From the NCBI GenBank assembly GCA_013151255.1, contig JAADIQ010000038.1, positions 1-64,000 of the forward strand: DNA of 64,000 nt, written 5' to 3'. Every line of letters begins with the position of its first letter. Within the stretch, counting starts at the first letter, position 1. Positions 63,297 through 64,000 of this stretch are shown here, piece after piece. The stretch is from Alphaproteobacteria bacterium. Its GTDB lineage: Bacteria; Pseudomonadota; Alphaproteobacteria; Caulobacterales; Parvularculaceae. The position numbers and the translations under genes were made by a program. The notes beneath the pieces were generated by a model. That model was not told where the DNA came from and did no database searches. It worked only from the letters and a program-made list of their open reading frames with translations.

Positions 63297-64000
63297 CTAC
63301 CAAATCTGCACGCGTTCCTCCGGCGGCAGGTAGAGCGCGTCGCCCTCGGTAATGCCGAACGCCTCGTACCAGGCGTCCATATTGCGCACCACGCCGTTGA
63401 CGCGGTATTGCGCCGGCGAGTGGGGATCGGTGGCGATCTGGTTTTTAAGCGCCTCTTCGCGGGTCTTGCGCTTCCAGACTTGCGCCCAGGCGAGGAAGAA
63501 GCGCTGATCGCCGGTATAGCCGTCAATCACCGGCGCCTCTGCGCCGTTCAACGACAGCTTGTAGGCGTGATACGCCATGGCGAGGCCGCCAATGTCGCCG
63601 ATATTTTCGCCCATCGTCAGCTTGGGATTGATCGGAAACCCTTCAATCGGCTCGTAGGAGGCGTATTGTGCGCCGAGCGCATCGGCGAGCTTTTGGAAGC
63701 TCTCTTTATCGGCCTCGGTCCACCAATCGCGCAACAGGCCCGTGCCATCAGATTTTCGGCCCTGATCGTCAAATCCGTGGCCAATCTCATGGCCGATTAC
63801 CGCGCCGATACCGCCATAGTTCACCGCAGCATCCGCATTCGGATCAAAAAACGGCGCTTGTAAAATCGCCGCTGGAAAGACGATTTCGTTGCGGGTTGGC
63901 GAGTAATAGGCGTTGACCCGTTGCGGGTTCATGCCCCATTCGGTCTTGTCGATCGGACCGCCGAGCTTGGAGATTTGGTCGTTCCAGCCAAATGCGTTGG
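63297..64000 (-). CDS. M13-family metallopeptidase (neprilysin/PepO-like), 5' part beyond the window
   Basis: The C-terminal 235 residues of an M13 zinc endopeptidase are seen. Zinc ligands are in IGAVIGHEIGHGFDDQG (HEXXH), with the third ligand Glu in TMGENIGDIGGLAMAYHAY. Late residues AWAQVWKRKTREEALKNQIATDPHSPAQYRVNG and the C-terminal W are family-typical. The frame is open to the right edge (NAFGWNDQISKLGG... upstream of MNPQRVNAYYSPTRN), so the ATG at 63932 is not the start. Such enzymes are exported and cut peptides in the envelope; a signal peptide would lie outside the window. Confidence 0.94.
   Translation of the reverse strand, partial: NAFGWNDQISKLGGPIDKTEWGMNPQRVNAYYSPTRNEIVFPAAILQAPFFDPNADAAVNYGGIGAVIGHEIGHGFDDQGRKSDGTGLLRDWWTEADKESFQKLADALGAQYASYEPIEGFPINPKLTMGENIGDIGGLAMAYHAYKLSLNGAEAPVIDGYTGDQRFFLAWAQVWKRKTREEALKNQIATDPHSPAQYRVNGVVRNMDAWYEAFGITEGDALYLPPEERVQIW

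Noticed and set aside
1-64000. tRNA, rRNA, CRISPR, transposase or prophage
   Set aside because: No T-loop-type tRNA pattern, spaced direct-repeat array, transposase motif or phage structural gene was found on either strand by eye.

Overview
The window is from the chromosome of an alphaproteobacterium. The indicators are the purM-purN / DUF2066 / DnaA-like HdaA / ppk / ppx run, an rnd-aspS pair, a PHA-system family protein, an aerobic cobaltochelatase CobT, ligase-associated DNA-repair genes and orphan TadE/TadG proteins. Gene style (moderately high GC, TonB receptors, DUF1499, M13 peptidase, cytochrome b561/YceI) fits a marine Parvularculaceae- or Hyphomonadaceae-like lineage, but that placement is inference. 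Coding density is high and no tRNA, rRNA, CRISPR array, transposase or phage gene was seen. The window cuts an ABC-F gene (ettA) at the left edge and an M13 metallopeptidase gene at the right edge.

Layout. 1-4.6 kb: end of ettA, then a minus-strand TadE/TadE/TadG cluster. 5-10.3 kb: LysM protein, PAP2 phosphatase, arsenite methyltransferase, and a beta-lactamase-fold lipoprotein divergent from a CadC/ToxR-like regulator. 10.3-14.8 kb: a purL that carries an internal insertion and is fused in frame to bolA, followed by an AT-richer two-gene islet (two-TM/coiled-coil membrane protein and trypsin-like protease). A decayed copy of the bolA 3' end lies between the two islet genes. 14.8-22.2 kb: SNF transporter, PuuD-like membrane protein, TolB-like/TPR protein, and the DEXH helicase-PdeM repair pair. 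22.5-31.6 kb: flavin and metallophosphoesterase proteins, ferredoxin-NADP reductase, SixA-like phosphatase, a frameshifted quinone oxidoreductase, MFS transporter, a secreted-looking methyltransferase and a GNAT protein. 31.8-36.2 kb: metG and an overlapping downstream run ending in two SDR enzymes. 36.2-45.2 kb: PHA-family protein, DUF1499, purN/purM, DUF2066, hdaA, ppk, ppx. 45.3-51.3 kb: large TonB receptor, APC permease, rnd. 51.5-58.2 kb: aspS, an M14-type peptidase, and a translationally coupled fused TPP E1 alpha-beta enzyme with a frameshifted acyltransferase. 58.3-64 kb: nitroreductase, YceI, a cytochrome b561-YceI fusion, cobT and the M13 peptidase.

The observations most worth following are: (1) the PurL-BolA fusion, in which a strong internal Shine-Dalgarno and ATG could still give free BolA; (2) the roughly 90-residue insertion in PurL; (3) the islet behind bolA, marked by a degenerate duplicate of the bolA 3' end, a possible small integration hotspot holding an uncharacterised membrane-protein/protease pair; (4) four intergenic palindromic repeat families, one a roughly 50-bp element nested in opposite orientations inside copies of two others; (5) two clear frameshifted enzyme genes and one suspected frameshift, which are either recent decay or assembly indels. 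All functional calls come from reading the translations; no database search was possible.
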